Assembly (NCBI RefSeq): GCF_000482485.1 | Contig: NZ_KI519437.1 | Coordinates: 196,899 to 260,898, forward strand | Direction of reading: 5' to 3' | Length of the DNA stretch: 64,000 nt | DNA from: Paucisalibacillus globulus DSM 18846 | Lineage (GTDB): Bacteria; Bacillota; Bacilli; Bacillales; Amphibacillaceae | Part shown: piece after piece, positions 9,698 through 19,517 of the stretch | How positions within the stretch are numbered: position 1 is the stretch's first letter | Layout of the letters: each line of letters starts with the position of its first letter | The notes under the pieces: generated by a model | Seen by the model: only the letters and a program-made list of their open reading frames with translations | The model's database searches: none | Told to the model about the DNA's origin: nothing | Made by a program: the position numbers and the translations under genes

Positions 9698-11667
9698 ACT
9701 GTATCCGTCCCCTCATAATATTCATCTAATATATCACGTAATTGTGCTTCTACTTCTTCTACGGTTGTATCTTCTAATTGTGTTGCAGCATTAGTCAAAT
9801 GTCCGCCACCGTTCATCTGCTCCATAATGATTTGAACATTTATTTCACCTAACGAACGAGCACTGATGCCAATTTTTCCATCTTTACGTTCAGCAATAAC
9901 AAATGAAGCAGATATTCCTGTCATGGTTAATAATGTATCCGCTGTTTGAGCGATTAATACCGGCCCAAATATATCACCTTTATCTGCTTTTGTAATCGCA
10001 ATGGATCCTCGATATATTTTTGCTCGCTCAATAAGTTTACTACGCTTAATATATAAACCCAAGTCTTCTTTTAAAAATTGTTGTACGAGTACCGTATCAG
10101 CACCCTTTGCACGTAAATAAGATGCCGCATCAAATGTTCTTGAACCAGTTCTTAACGTGAAGCTCTTTGTATCTACTATAATACCTGCAAGTAATGCTGT
10201 TGCCTCAAGCATTTTTAATTTTTCACCTTTTGGTTGATACTCAAGAAGTTCTGTTACTAATTCAGCTGTCGAAGAAGCATATGGTTCCATATAAACCAAT
10301 GTCGTGTTTTCGATAAATTCCTCTGCACGCCTATGATGATCAATCACAACTTTATATTCTGATTTACTTAATAACCGCTTGCTAACTACCATCGAAGGTT
10401 TATGAGTATCAACGACAACAATCAAACTACGACTTGTAATAAGATCTTCAGCTGCATCAGGATCAACAAAATGCTGCCAAAGATTAGGTTCCGACTTAAT
10501 TGCCTCCACTAATCGATAGACGCCAGTACTCACATCGTCAGGGTCAAAGACAATATAACCATCCACCCCATTCGTCCGGGCTATGTTTAATATTCCAATT
10601 GCAGAACCAATCGAATCCATATCTGGTGCTTGATGCCCCATTATAATAACACGGTCACTTGCTCTAACTAAATCCCTTAATGCATGGGAAATCACTCTAG
10701 CTCTAACCCGCGTACGCTTTTCCATTGGATTTGACTTCCCGCCATAGAACCTTACCTTACCACTATCATCCTTAATGGCAACCTGGTCCCCGCCACGCCC
10801 AAGTGCTAAGTCAAGGCTTGATTGCGCCAATTGACCTAATTCAGGTAATGTTGCATTTCCTACTCCTACCCCGATACTCAACGTGATCGGGATATCTAGT
10901 TCAGAATTTAATTCATGCATTTCATCTAAAATGTCGAATTTAGTCCGTTCTAATCGCTCTAAGATTTCCTTTGTACCGACAGCTAAGAAACGGTCCTGTG
11001 ATGTCCGTTTTAAATATAATCCAAAGGAATGTGACCATTGATTAAGAAAGGACGTAACTTCTGAGTTCAGCTGACTCTTAATGGTATCTTCCATATTCTG
11101 CGAGATTTCATCATAGTTATCAAGGTAGATGAAGAATAGTACCGTCTGTTCACTTTGATATAATGATTCTAATTCTGCCTGATCTGTACGATCGAATAAA
11201 TAAATTAATCGTTCTTCCCTTTTTACAACCGTTTGAAATTCAAATTCTCCAAGCTGGATACGAGCATCATCTTGATTTTCTCTAATTATCGGTATAAGAT
11301 CTTCAGAAATTAAATTCAAGGACTCTCCTACAATTGAATCTTCTTCAGTAAATTGGTGCATATAGTGGTTTGTCCACTCCACCGCATACTCATCACTAAA
11401 TAAAATAATTCCAATAGGCATTTCTAACAATGCTTCTTCTCCAACCTTTTTCACTCGGTAAGATAGGGTTGAAATATATTTAGTTGTTTCATCGGATAAT
11501 TTTCTTTCCACACGAATGGAATAGTAAAATGACAATACTAGAAAAACGGTCATTATACTACCAAGAATCCACTGGAAGTACCATATTAACCCAAGCAAAA
11601 TAACAGATACAGCATAAATTAGCCATAAATGATTACTTAACTTCGGTCGTTTCTTTACATCTGACAT
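9694..11667 (-). CDS. gdpP: GdpP (YybT), membrane cyclic-di-AMP phosphodiesterase
   Basis: This 657-residue protein has two N-terminal membrane helices (about 12-50), a degenerate PAS domain (about 80-150), a degenerate GGDEF domain (about 170-300) lacking the GGDEF motif, and a C-terminal DHH/DHHA1 phosphodiesterase. Catalytic signatures are intact: [27 protein letters not shown], and GGGHLTNAA in DHHA1. The enzyme hydrolyses c-di-AMP to pApA, affecting wall homeostasis, osmolyte import and beta-lactam tolerance. It overlaps rplI by 4 nt; yybS is upstream in the same direction. Confidence 0.94.
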   Translation of the reverse strand: MSDVKKRPKLSNHLWLIYAVSVILLGLIWYFQWILGSIMTVFLVLSFYYSIRVERKLSDETTKYISTLSYRVKKVGEEALLEMPIGIILFSDEYAVEWTNHYMHQFTEEDSIVGESLNLISEDLIPIIRENQDDARIQLGEFEFQTVVKREERLIYLFDRTDQAELESLYQSEQTVLFFIYLDNYDEISQNMEDTIKSQLNSEVTSFLNQWSHSFGLYLKRTSQDRFLAVGTKEILERLERTKFDILDEMHELNSELDIPITLSIGVGVGNATLPELGQLAQSSLDLALGRGGDQVAIKDDSGKVRFYGGKSNPMEKRTRVRARVISHALRDLVRASDRVIIMGHQAPDMDSIGSAIGILNIARTNGVDGYIVFDPDDVSTGVYRLVEAIKSEPNLWQHFVDPDAAEDLITSRSLIVVVDTHKPSMVVSKRLLSKSEYKVVIDHHRRAEEFIENTTLVYMEPYASSTAELVTELLEYQPKGEKLKMLEATALLAGIIVDTKSFTLRTGSRTFDAASYLRAKGADTVLVQQFLKEDLGLYIKRSKLIERAKIYRGSIAITKADKGDIFGPVLIAQTADTLLTMTGISASFVIAERKDGKIGISARSLGEINVQIIMEQMNGGGHLTNAATQLEDTTVEEVEAQLRDILDEYYEGTDTV

Positions 11668-11714
11668 TATTTTCAGCTCCTATTAATGAGCAACTCTTAT
11701 TCCTTCATATACTG

Positions 11715-12638
11715 CTATTTTACCATACGATCTCTAAGACCAAATCCTAAATCTATTATACCTATGATTCGGACCAATGGGAGAAGTATTGGTAAAAGAA
11801 ATACAAAAATTGTAGTAATTATTGGTATTGCCTTCGAAATGTTTTTGTGGTGTGAGTAAAAGAAAATGAAAGAAATCCCTTGAAAAATCAATAAAAACTC
11901 TGTTAACATGATTACATTTTGTAAGGCAATATATACCGTATCGCTTGAATCCATTTGGAATAGGGTACCAACCATAGCCAATAAGTATATCCATATAATT
12001 GCTGTTGGTAATCGTAAATTTCTAAACTTAGGAAAATGCAGTTGTTTGCGTTCAATCCGATTTAGTATCTTATAGCTAACCCACTGGTTAATTAGTGCAA
12101 GGAAAATGGATGCAAGCACAACAATAACTGGTACTAGTTGTTTAAATAACATAACTTGCCGCTCTACTAAACCAAACTCTTCTTCAGATACTTCTCCCAT
12201 TCCAAAGTCTAAAATTAATTGTTTACTCATATCTAGCGATTGATCTATTTGAGCGTTAAACTCTTCAATCACATTCACATCCATCATTATAAATGCGAAT
12301 AAAAAGAAGAATAAAATGCCTGCTACGAAACCTAGTGTTCCTCTAGCCCACGTTTCGTAAGCTGAGCGTTCTCGATAAATTGCTGTTCCTATCATAATCC
12401 CACCTAATCCAGCTAATATAGGTATAGGTAAGGAATAGATGGTCGCAAATAACATTGATAATATGGTAGCAACACCAAGCATGATTAAAGAGGGTTTCCA
12501 ATTATGCTTTGCTGCAAAAATAACAAATGGAACTGCCAATACAACCATTAGAACAGGAACGAATGTATTAATCAGCAAAAGCACGACAAAAATTACCGTA
12601 AGTAGTGCTCCATCTGTTAGTTGTTTCGATTTATTCAT
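11715..12638 (-). CDS. yybS: YybS family membrane protein (DUF2232)
   Basis: This 307-residue polytopic membrane protein has about seven to eight hydrophobic segments, starting with LLTVIFVVLLLINTFVPVLMVV. It shows the DUF2232 pattern, with a soluble segment around residues 125-160. YybS is conserved immediately upstream of gdpP in Bacillaceae; its molecular function is not established. It is the first gene of the operon running to dnaC, with the promoter presumably in the 219-bp divergent region 12639-12857. Confidence 0.8.
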   Translation of the reverse strand: MNKSKQLTDGALLTVIFVVLLLINTFVPVLMVVLAVPFVIFAAKHNWKPSLIMLGVATILSMLFATIYSLPIPILAGLGGIMIGTAIYRERSAYETWARGTLGFVAGILFFFLFAFIMMDVNVIEEFNAQIDQSLDMSKQLILDFGMGEVSEEEFGLVERQVMLFKQLVPVIVVLASIFLALINQWVSYKILNRIERKQLHFPKFRNLRLPTAIIWIYLLAMVGTLFQMDSSDTVYIALQNVIMLTEFLLIFQGISFIFFYSHHKNISKAIPIITTIFVFLLPILLPLVRIIGIIDLGFGLRDRMVK

Positions 12639-12857
12639 CCAGTATGCACCTCATATATATTAAGAAAGTTTATTGTAATATGATAACATGAATAAATTAG
12701 TTTATGGTATTAGAATGAGTACTTTAAAGAGATTGATTCACATATGAGGGGCCGATTATAAGAAGTTCAAGAAGAAAAGTTACGTATTTGTTCAAGCTTT
12801 AATTAACAACTTCCATTATAATATAAAGGAAGACATAATAAAAGGATTGAAAAATAG

Positions 12858-13361
12858 ATGGTTTTGTGGAAGACATTCTTATATAGTTTACAGTTACCAA
12901 GGAAACAGTCCGTTTTTAAATTAAATCGAATACCGATGGATATCACTGTTTTCTACATGTTTATAATGCTTTTTATTGTTTCTATTCCCTCATTAATAGA
13001 GCGGTTAACAGAAACAACTAGTATTGGTGCAGATATGAATATTATTTTTAAGCTAATTTACTTTTTTATGTTTTATTACCTACCATTAACCATTATGGTA
13101 TTCCTATTAATTACCTTCTTAGCATACCTTTTTACATGGATTGCTAGAGGAATGCAACGAAAACTAAAATTACAAATCTTATGGAAAATGATTGCGTATA
13201 CCACCACTATACCCTTTATTCTTTACACAGTAATTGCAATTATATTTCCATTTAGTGATACGTATTTACTGTTCTCGATTTTATTTACCACCATCCTGGT
13301 GATTAAAATTATTACGGTTTATCCGAAGCGTAAAGTAAATAATAAAACAAATTTATCCTAA
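12858..13361 (+). CDS. Predicted four-helix membrane protein, function unknown
   Basis: This 167-residue integral membrane protein has about four hydrophobic helices (about 29-48, 62-88, 105-125, 130-152) and a basic C-terminus. The N-terminal pattern (short amphipathic stretch, then a hydrophobic helix after a Pro-Lys/Arg segment) recalls DUF1189 proteins, but I cannot confirm that family. It is transcribed divergently from yybS and convergently with rpsR, so it opposes the surrounding left-arm genes. Confidence 0.6.
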   Translation: MVLWKTFLYSLQLPRKQSVFKLNRIPMDITVFYMFIMLFIVSIPSLIERLTETTSIGADMNIIFKLIYFFMFYYLPLTIMVFLLITFLAYLFTWIARGMQRKLKLQILWKMIAYTTTIPFILYTVIAIIFPFSDTYLLFSILFTTILVIKIITVYPKRKVNNKTNLS

Positions 13362-13385
13362 CTACGCATACCCCAAAAATGAAAA

Positions 13386-13419
13386 GAGGCCTCTATAGGA
13401 ATAATCCTATTAAGGCCTC
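13386..13419 (-). terminator. Terminator of the rpsF-ssb-rpsR operon
   Basis: Outer stem GAGGCCT / AGGCCTC with an inner stem TAGGA / TCCTA. The T-run is better on the minus strand (TTTTCATTTTT), so it mainly serves rpsR. It may also stop the convergent plus-strand gene. Confidence 0.8.
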
Positions 13420-13425
13420 AATTTA

Positions 13426-13659
13426 TTACTCACCCACATATGGCAATAAAGCCATTTGACGAGCGCGTTTAATTGCAATTGTAAGTTTACGTTGATATTT
13501 TGCAGAAGTTCCAGTTACACGACGAGGAAGAATTTTTCCACGTTCAGAAATGAAACGTTTTAGAAGATCAACGTCTTTATAATCGATGTTTGTAATACCG
13601 TTTGCTGTAAAGAAACACACTTTACGGCGCTTACCACCGCGTCCACGACGAGCTGCCAT
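13426..13659 (-). CDS. rpsR: Small ribosomal subunit protein bS18
   Basis: This 77-residue basic protein starts [17 protein letters not shown] and carries the S18 signature [20 protein letters not shown]18 pairs with S6 on the platform of the 30S subunit. It is the third gene of the conserved rpsF-ssb-rpsR operon. The single Cys (C15) is not part of a zinc motif. Confidence 0.97.
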   Translation of the reverse strand: MAARRGRGGKRRKVCFFTANGITNIDYKDVDLLKRFISERGKILPRRVTGTSAKYQRKLTIAIKRARQMALLPYVGE

Positions 13660-13706
13660 TGATAACCCTCCCTTTTAATTTTAGTTATATATCATTCACA
13701 TTAAAT

Positions 13707-14192
13707 TTAAAATGGTAAATCATCATCAGAAATATCAATTGGTTCACCATTATCTCTAAATGGATCCTCTTCATATTGATTCTGATTTCGATTTTGATTC
13801 TGATTCTGGTTCTGATTTGGTTGGAATCCTGGTGAATTGTAAGAACCTTGTCCGCCTCCACCTTGGGAAGAGCCTTTAGATTCTAAGAATTGTACACTGT
13901 CTGCAACAACCTCTGTTACATAAACCATTTTTCCATCTTGACCTTCGTATGAACGAGTTTGAATTCGTCCATCAACACCAATCAAACTACCTTTTTTCAT
14001 AAAGTTTGCAAGGTTTTCCGCTGGTCTTCTCCAAATGACACAGTTAATAAAATCCGCTTCTCTATTACCTTGTTGGTTAGAAAAAGGACGATTCACTGCA
14101 ATTGTAAAGTTAGCTACTGCTACTCCATTTGGAGTATAACGTAAATCGGGATCCTTCGTTAACCTGCCGACAAGTACGACACGATTTAACAT
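13707..14192 (-). CDS. ssbA: Single-stranded DNA-binding protein SsbA
   Basis: This is a 161-residue SSB. The OB fold occupies residues 1-105 ([37 protein letters not shown]). A disordered Gly/Gln/Asn-rich linker includes a QNQNQN run, and the acidic tip DISDDDLPF recruits replication and repair partners. I set the start at ATG 14192: AAGGAG lies 8 nt upstream, whereas the in-frame GTG at 14201 overlaps that ribosome-binding site. It lies between rpsF and rpsR, the standard order. Confidence 0.97.
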   Translation of the reverse strand: MLNRVVLVGRLTKDPDLRYTPNGVAVANFTIAVNRPFSNQQGNREADFINCVIWRRPAENLANFMKKGSLIGVDGRIQTRSYEGQDGKMVYVTEVVADSVQFLESKGSSQGGGGQGSYNSPGFQPNQNQNQNQNRNQNQYEEDPFRDNGEPIDISDDDLPF

Positions 14193-14207
14193 CAGAACCA
14201 CTCCTTA

Positions 14208-14498
14208 TTATTTATCATCTTCTCGAATTGCGATATGACGAATAATATCTTCAGAGAACTTAGCTAGACGATCAAATTCATTAACTGATTTTTCATCGCC
14301 AGAGAAGTTAATTAAAACATAATATCCATCACGGTAATCGTTAATTTCATATGCTAGGCGTTTTTTGCCTACTTCTTTAACTTTTTCAATCTCCGCCCCG
14401 TTATCAGTTAAGATACCGTTGAAACGCTCAATAACAGCTGTTTGAGCTTCTTCTTCCATGTCTGGGCGGATGATGTACATGATTTCATACTTTCTCAT
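14208..14498 (-). CDS. rpsF: Small ribosomal subunit protein bS6
   Basis: This 96-residue S6 begins [19 protein letters not shown] and has the [19 protein letters not shown] core. It binds central-domain 16S rRNA as a heterodimer with S18. A strong AAAGGAGGTG lies 7 nt before the start. It is the first gene of the operon and has a structured leader upstream. Confidence 0.97.
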   Translation of the reverse strand: MRKYEIMYIIRPDMEEEAQTAVIERFNGILTDNGAEIEKVKEVGKKRLAYEINDYRDGYYVLINFSGDEKSVNEFDRLAKFSEDIIRHIAIREDDK

Positions 14499-14575
14499 CC
14501 GTTACACCTCCTTTTGGTCTTAGCGGCCCTTATTTATTGAACTAGTTTCTCAATAAGAGCAAGGAGTAATTTACT
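14499..14575 (-). promoter_or_regulatory. Candidate S6:S18-binding leader of rpsF
   Basis: The rpsF leader (minus strand) contains a hairpin CTTATTGA / TCAATAA...TAAG followed directly by GGGCCGC. A 5'-UTR stem-loop with a conserved CCG trinucleotide is the reported target of the S6-S18 complex for feedback control of this operon. The hairpin and the CCG are visible. I did not fold it or compare it with a covariance model. Confidence 0.5.
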
Positions 14576-14711
14576 TTCATTACTCACAATAGTGTATTAT
14601 ACCAAATTTTTTATGAAATAACAAGTTTTCGAGAGATCCTTTTTTACGTTATAGTTCCTTGCTCTAGCCTATTGCTTAACCTTACCTTTCATTCTCAGGA
14701 GAAAGATTACA

Positions 14712-15812
14712 TTAAACATTAAATCTGAAGTGGATTACATCGCCATCTTTAACGATATATTCTTTTCCTTCTAAGCGTACTTTCCCTTTTTCACGAGCAT
14801 GTCCCATAGACCCTGCTTCCATGAGATCAGCATACGATACTGTTTCTGCACGTATAAATCCTCTTTCAAAGTCCGTGTGAATAATGCCCGCCGCTTGTGG
14901 CGCCTTTATTCCTCTTCGGAAGGTCCAAGCACGAACTTCTTGTTCACCGGCAGTAAAGTATGTTGCTAGTCCTAATAAGCTATAAGAAGCTTTAATTAGT
15001 TTATCAAGACCAGATTCAGTGATGCCTAGTTCTTCTAAGAACATTTCCTTTTCATCTTGTTCTAGTTCTGATATCTCTTCTTCAATTCTCGCACAAATTA
15101 CAATAACCTCTGCACCTTCACCCGCAGCATATTCTTTTACTTTTTGTACGTTTGGATTTGCATCAGGATCAGCTACTTCATCTTCTCCAACATTTGCCAC
15201 ATACAGCATTGGCTTACTAGTTAGTAAATGAAGGCCTTTTACCATCTTTTGTTGTTCATCTGTAAATTCTAATGCACGAACTGGTTTTTCTTCCTCTAAT
15301 CCTGTTTTAATCTTAGAAAGCACTTCAAATTCTACAAGTGCATCCTTATCTTTTTGTCTTGCAAGTTTTTCAACACGTTGAAAACGTTTATTGACGGATT
15401 CTAAGTCTGCTAGAATTAGCTCCAAATTAATGATTTCTATATCATCAATTGGATCCACCCTTCCCGCAACATGTGTAATATTCTCATCAATAAAGCAACG
15501 TACCACTTGGCAAATTGCGTCAACTTGACGGATGTGAGATAAGAATTGGTTTCCTAATCCTTCACCTTTACTTGCACCTTTAACAATGCCTGCAATATCT
15601 GTAAATTCAAATGTTGTTGGAACAGTTTTTTTCGGTTTTACTAATTCTGTTAATTTATTTAAGCGCTCATCAGGCACTTCCACCATACCAACATTCGGGT
15701 CGATTGTAGCAAATGGATAATTCGCTGCTTCAGCCCCAGCTTGGGTAATTGCATTAAATAATGTAGATTTTCCTACGTTTGGAAGTCCGACGATTCCTGC
15801 TGTTAAAGCCAT
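14712..15812 (-). CDS. ychF: YchF/OLA1 family ribosome-binding ATPase
   Basis: This 366-residue P-loop protein has G1 GLPNVGKST at residues 8-16, DIAGIVKGASKGEGLGNQFL as the switch region, a coiled-coil insertion, and a C-terminal TGS domain (VRAWTFRRGIKAPQAAGIIHT; KVRLEGKEYIVKDGDVIHFRFNV). The family prefers ATP over GTP and associates with ribosomes, with a role in stress and translation-factor regulation. I chose ATG 15812: AAGGAG is 9 nt upstream and the protein then begins MALTAGIVGLP like its orthologues. The in-frame ATG at 15842 lacks such support. Confidence 0.93.
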   Translation of the reverse strand: MALTAGIVGLPNVGKSTLFNAITQAGAEAANYPFATIDPNVGMVEVPDERLNKLTELVKPKKTVPTTFEFTDIAGIVKGASKGEGLGNQFLSHIRQVDAICQVVRCFIDENITHVAGRVDPIDDIEIINLELILADLESVNKRFQRVEKLARQKDKDALVEFEVLSKIKTGLEEEKPVRALEFTDEQQKMVKGLHLLTSKPMLYVANVGEDEVADPDANPNVQKVKEYAAGEGAEVIVICARIEEEISELEQDEKEMFLEELGITESGLDKLIKASYSLLGLATYFTAGEQEVRAWTFRRGIKAPQAAGIIHTDFERGFIRAETVSYADLMEAGSMGHAREKGKVRLEGKEYIVKDGDVIHFRFNV

Positions 15813-15900
15813 TTGTTTCCACTCCTTAAGGATACCATTCATCTAGAACGCGTTCATTAATTCAATTATAGATATTGACAAGAAAAAAGACAAGCAAGCA

Positions 15901-15943
15901 AAACGCAAAAATAGGCCTCATAATGAAGCCTACTTTTGCGTTT
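15901..15943. terminator. Terminator between yyzM and ychF
   Basis: A long interrupted stem AAACGCAAAA-TAGGC / GCCTA-CTTTTGCGTTT. It lies downstream of the small DUF951 gene on the minus strand and before the ychF start. Confidence 0.75.
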
Positions 15944-16025
15944 TCACCCTACTACTTCTATATTATTCTATCTATCTATAAACTAATTTTACCATTTTGT
16001 AGTAAATTAGTCCATAGTAACAAAG

Positions 16026-16223
16026 TTAATTTGACGCCTTTTCTAAGACCTTTTTTATTTTCTTGGCAAATTCCTTTCGTGGAATCATGACGCTATGATC
16101 ACAACCTGTACATTTAATACGAACGTCCATACCCATACGGATAATTTTCCAGCGGTTTTCTCCACACGGATGGGGTTTTTTCATTTGTACAATATCATGT
16201 AATTCAAATTCTTTTTCCACCAT
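16026..16223 (-). CDS. yyzM: DUF951 small protein (YyzM-like)
   Basis: This 65-residue protein contains a compact Cys pattern (KKPHPCGENRW... RIKCTGCDHSV) suggesting a small zinc-ribbon or nucleic-acid-binding fold. The sequence and position next to ychF match the DUF951 family (YyzM in B. subtilis). No biochemical role is established to my knowledge. Confidence 0.8.
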   Translation of the reverse strand: MVEKEFELHDIVQMKKPHPCGENRWKIIRMGMDVRIKCTGCDHSVMIPRKEFAKKIKKVLEKASN

Positions 16224-16303
16224 ATGAATTTCCCCTTTTCCTGCAATTTATTTATTTATAAGAACAAGTTCATCAATGATTATATAATTTATTGAAAGAT
16301 CCA

Positions 16304-17320
16304 TTATTTGTCTGTTTTATACCACAATGGAAATAATAATAGTCTTGTAAGGACATATAAGTTCAGTAATCCATATAGTGGATATAAAATACTTATTAAG
16401 GTTGAAAAACCGAGTGTTGTTAATGGTATCATTGTAGCTAAAATAATGATGACAAGCAACCAAAATGGTATATTAAAGTAAGTAACTAGTCGGGTGGTTA
16501 GTCCCAAAACTCCCGATGCTGCAGTTGTATAGATTGCAAACCATAATAATACGGACATAAAAAGCACCATATGAAATGGATAATTGCTTAATATCGCAAA
16601 AAGGGGTATTTCAAACCCAAGGATTTCATCAGCAATTTGAATTAAGCTGTTATTATAAATATATGTAATGATACCTAATAATAGTCCACTTCCGACACTA
16701 GCTATCCAAATTTCAGTTTTTGATTTTATTTTATCCCCTATTGCTCCTAATACCGCAATTAATGGGAGAATATTAAGTGCTGTAAATGGAAAGGCAGCCA
16801 TCCAATTATGTTGTTCATACCAATGTGAGAATAAGTTCAGGTTTTGATCATATGTAAAAGATAGTAGTACATACAACATGCCAATAATTAGTATTGGTAA
16901 AATTATTTGATTAATGTAAAGTAATCCACTGATGTCTCTTAAAAACAATATAAATAGCATAATAGCAATAAATGCAACTCCCCACCAGTATGGTAGATTA
17001 AATGCTTGTCCAGTTGCACCACTTCCAGAGAGCATAACGACAGTTGTTGTATATAAGTAAATAAAGATCATGACATCATATATCCCCGATAACTTTTTTC
17101 CTACTATTGCCCTTAACACCGGTCGATACTCTGTTGATGCTAATTTATAACTTATGGACATGATGATATACAGAGAAATGATAAAAAATATCATAAATAA
17201 TGCGATAGCCAGTCCACTTCCATGCCCAAAAAACTCCCATAATTCTCTTCCTGATGCGTAGCCCGCTCCTATGGTTGTCCCAATTATAAGAAACATCCAC
17301 TTAAATCCAGATTTCCACAT
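16304..17320 (-). CDS. YkvI-like membrane protein (putative transporter)
   Basis: This 338-residue polytopic membrane protein has about ten helices. The N-terminus FLIIGTTIGAGYASGRELWEFFG (residues about 10-32) contains an unwound Gly-rich helix typical of the APC/LeuT superfamily. It matches the YkvI family of uncharacterised Bacillus membrane proteins. Substrate unknown. It stands alone, divergent from yyaC. Confidence 0.72.
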   Translation of the reverse strand: MWKSGFKWMFLIIGTTIGAGYASGRELWEFFGHGSGLAIALFMIFFIISLYIIMSISYKLASTEYRPVLRAIVGKKLSGIYDVMIFIYLYTTTVVMLSGSGATGQAFNLPYWWGVAFIAIMLFILFLRDISGLLYINQIILPILIIGMLYVLLSFTYDQNLNLFSHWYEQHNWMAAFPFTALNILPLIAVLGAIGDKIKSKTEIWIASVGSGLLLGIITYIYNNSLIQIADEILGFEIPLFAILSNYPFHMVLFMSVLLWFAIYTTAASGVLGLTTRLVTYFNIPFWLLVIIILATMIPLTTLGFSTLISILYPLYGLLNLYVLTRLLLFPLWYKTDK

Positions 17321-17481
17321 ATTTTCTCCTCCATTTATGTATCAGTGTGTAGAATATCGTTTTCTAATGTTTTTTGTTATGATTTATTAAACTTTTTACA
17401 TTAAATTTTATATGGAACCTAACGTATAAAATTTATATTGAATCCGTATACTAATATCAATATGTTTGCGGAGGAGAACCT

Positions 17482-18099
17482 ATGAATCTAAAGAGCCGTT
17501 TATCTCAAAATAGTGAATCAATCCGGATGTTACATACAGACCCAAATCTTTACAGAACAATGAGTGAACAGATTAGTTCTTGGTTTCCAAGAATACCAAA
17601 GGAATATGTTGTAGTATGTGTGGGAACAGATCGTTCAACAGGTGATGCATTGGGTCCTTTAATTGGAACATACTTATCAGATAAAAAATTAAGACATATG
17701 ACTGTTTATGGCACATTACATGACCCTGTGCATGCTACAAACCTAGAAGATTATATTCGTTTAATACATACACAGCACAAAAATGCCTTTATAATAGCTA
17801 TTGATGCATGTTTAGGGAAAACAAGTTCTGTAGGGCAGGTAATTGCGAGCGTTGGAGCTTTAAAGCCTGGAGCAGCCCTAAAAAAGCCATTACCACCTAT
17901 CGGGGATATTCATGTAACAGGAGTTGTTAATATTAGTGGATTTATGGAATACTCTGTTCTGCAAAATACAAGACTTTCTATAGTGGTAGAGATGGCTAAA
18001 AACATTGCCAATATAATAGATATGATTGACCAACAGCTCACAGCAAGTCATGTTATCCCTGCTGTTTTGATGACTAACCTAAGGAAGAAACCAATATAA
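17482..18099 (+). CDS. yyaC: YyaC, spore-associated protease-fold protein
   Basis: This 205-residue protein has the motif CVGTDRSTGDALGPLIG (residues about 51-67) and IDACLG, which define the YyaC family related to the hydrogenase-maturation and germination-protease fold. In B. subtilis yyaC is a sporulation gene near the origin; the substrate is not known. The start at 17482 follows GGAGGAG at proper spacing. Its presence supports an endospore-forming host. Confidence 0.85.
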   Translation: MNLKSRLSQNSESIRMLHTDPNLYRTMSEQISSWFPRIPKEYVVVCVGTDRSTGDALGPLIGTYLSDKKLRHMTVYGTLHDPVHATNLEDYIRLIHTQHKNAFIIAIDACLGKTSSVGQVIASVGALKPGAALKKPLPPIGDIHVTGVVNISGFMEYSVLQNTRLSIVVEMAKNIANIIDMIDQQLTASHVIPAVLMTNLRKKPI

Positions 18100-18127
18100 A
18101 AAGGACTGATTTAAAATCAGTCCTTTT
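18099..18127. terminator. Bidirectional terminator between yyaC and the DUF554 gene
   Basis: A perfect 14-bp stem AAAAGGACTGATTT / AAATCAGTCCTTTT with a one-base centre, lying between convergent stop codons. Confidence 0.9.
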
Positions 18128-18130
18128 AAA

Positions 18131-18835
18131 TTAGATTAAATGATAAATATAATACACTAAACCTACTGTCACAATAGATGGTAATAGATTTCCAATTCTT
18201 ATTTGGACAACCTTCAACATATTTAGTCCTATTGCGACAATTAGAAGTCCACCTACCGCAGTCAATTCAACAATAAGTCCATTTAAAAAAGCATCTGGAA
18301 TCCATCGTTCAATTTGCGTAGCAAGTAATGTAATTGAACCCTGATATAGTAATACTGGAATGACAGATAATAGTACTCCAATGCCTAATGTTGTTGTTAA
18401 TACCAATGCAGTGAAACCATCCAAAATTCCTTTTGTAATTAACACTTCGTGATCACCACGTATTCCGCTATCCAACGCACCTATTATAGCCATTGCCCCT
18501 ACTACGAAGATAAGCGATGCTGTCACAAACCCCTGGGAGAATGAATCATTACTTGCACTAGTTTTGAATTTACTTCCGACCCAATTTCCAAATAGATTAA
18601 GCTTTCTCTCTACATCTAAAAGTTCACCTATAATCGCACCAGATAACAAGCTTAATAGAACGACAATAATCACTTGTGTTGAAAACGCCATTTGTAATCC
18701 AATTAATACCACAGCTAATCCAATTCCATGCATTACCGTTTCTTTATATCGCTCTGGAATTTTGGTAAACAACAAACCAAGTAGACTTCCAACAATAATT
18801 AAACCACCATTAACTAACGTCCCAAATAAAGCCAT
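18131..18835 (-). CDS. DUF554 family membrane protein
   Basis: This 234-residue protein has about six to seven helices and starts MALFGTLVNGGLIIVGSLLGLLF, the usual DUF554 N-terminus (YqgA/YdfK type). It includes the Gly-rich GALDSGIRGDHEVLITKGILDGFTAL segment with a conserved loop. The family is a predicted transporter or channel of unknown substrate. It converges with yyaC over a shared terminator. The long repeat at 18939-19343 lies upstream. Confidence 0.8.
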   Translation of the reverse strand: MALFGTLVNGGLIIVGSLLGLLFTKIPERYKETVMHGIGLAVVLIGLQMAFSTQVIIVVLLSLLSGAIIGELLDVERKLNLFGNWVGSKFKTSASNDSFSQGFVTASLIFVVGAMAIIGALDSGIRGDHEVLITKGILDGFTALVLTTTLGIGVLLSVIPVLLYQGSITLLATQIERWIPDAFLNGLIVELTAVGGLLIVAIGLNMLKVVQIRIGNLLPSIVTVGLVYYIYHLI

Positions 18836-18938
18836 ATGTATAAACCCTCTCTCTAGACGAAACTCTACTTCACTGCCATTTTTAATACTATGTTGGCTGT
18901 CTTAGTATTGTTTATTGCTTTTTTGCACTTTTGATGGA

Positions 18939-19343
18939 AACTGCGCAGTAACTATACTTAGGATTTTAAGTTGAGCATTAAACTCCGCTTTCCGCGTGTG
19001 GCTGGTGAGCCTCCTCATGCTACACACTGTGGGGGCTCACCTATGCCTATCCTCCCGCAGGAGTCTCCCTGTATTTCCTACGCTGGTAGTGAATGAGAGT
19101 TTTTGTACTTAATTACTGAAAATATATGTTACAAACAATCCGTAAATTGGAAACTCTAATTAGCGCAGGCAGAATACAGAAACTTCTGCGGGAACAGCAC
19201 GTGTCCAAAGACCCCGCAACGGTGGTTTTTCCGAGAGGAGGCTGAGGCCGTGCCCGCGAAAAGCGTAGTATTTTGCCTGAGCGGTATTATATCACTTAAT
19301 CCATAAAGACTTGGAAGGAATTAAAAGTAGTTACTGCACAGTT
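18939..19343. repeat. TIR-bounded composite repeat, copy 1 (405 bp)
   Basis: The ends AACTGCGCAGTAACTA (18939-18954) and TAGTTACTGCACAGTT (19328-19343) are inverted repeats. Between them lie two GC-rich arms in opposite orientation. Arm A (about 18975-19092, minus) has the GAGACTCCTGCGGGAGGA core and a GGCATAGGTGAG box. Arm B (about 19150-19290, plus) has the GCACGTGTCC and GACCCCGCA boxes. No transposase ORF is present. A second copy is at 32304-32829. It accounts for most of the 682-bp gene-free stretch between the DUF554 gene and spo0J. Confidence 0.8.
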
Positions 19344-19390
19344 TATACAAATGATGTAATTTACAACAACCCTTTACCTAATAGCTAAAA

Positions 19391-19406
19391 TGTTTCACGT
19401 GAAACA
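19391..19406. promoter_or_regulatory. parS site 1
   Basis: Perfect palindrome TGTTTCACGTGAAACA, the parS centromere-like site bound by ParB/Spo0J. It lies 112 bp beyond the spo0J stop codon. Confidence 0.97.
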
Positions 19407-19464
19407 TTTATAATTTTATTTAATAGTACTATGTATTTCGTGCTTTTGTCCATATTATTTAATC

Positions 19465-19505
19465 AAAAAAGGACTGGTGAAATCAGTGTCTCACAGTCCT
19501 TTTTT
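19465..19505 (-). terminator. Terminator after spo0J
   Basis: Stem AAAAAAGGACTG / CAGTCCTTTTTT with a 17-nt loop and a T-run on the minus strand, 13 bp past the spo0J stop. Confidence 0.85.
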
Positions 19506-19517
19506 AATCGTATTAAA

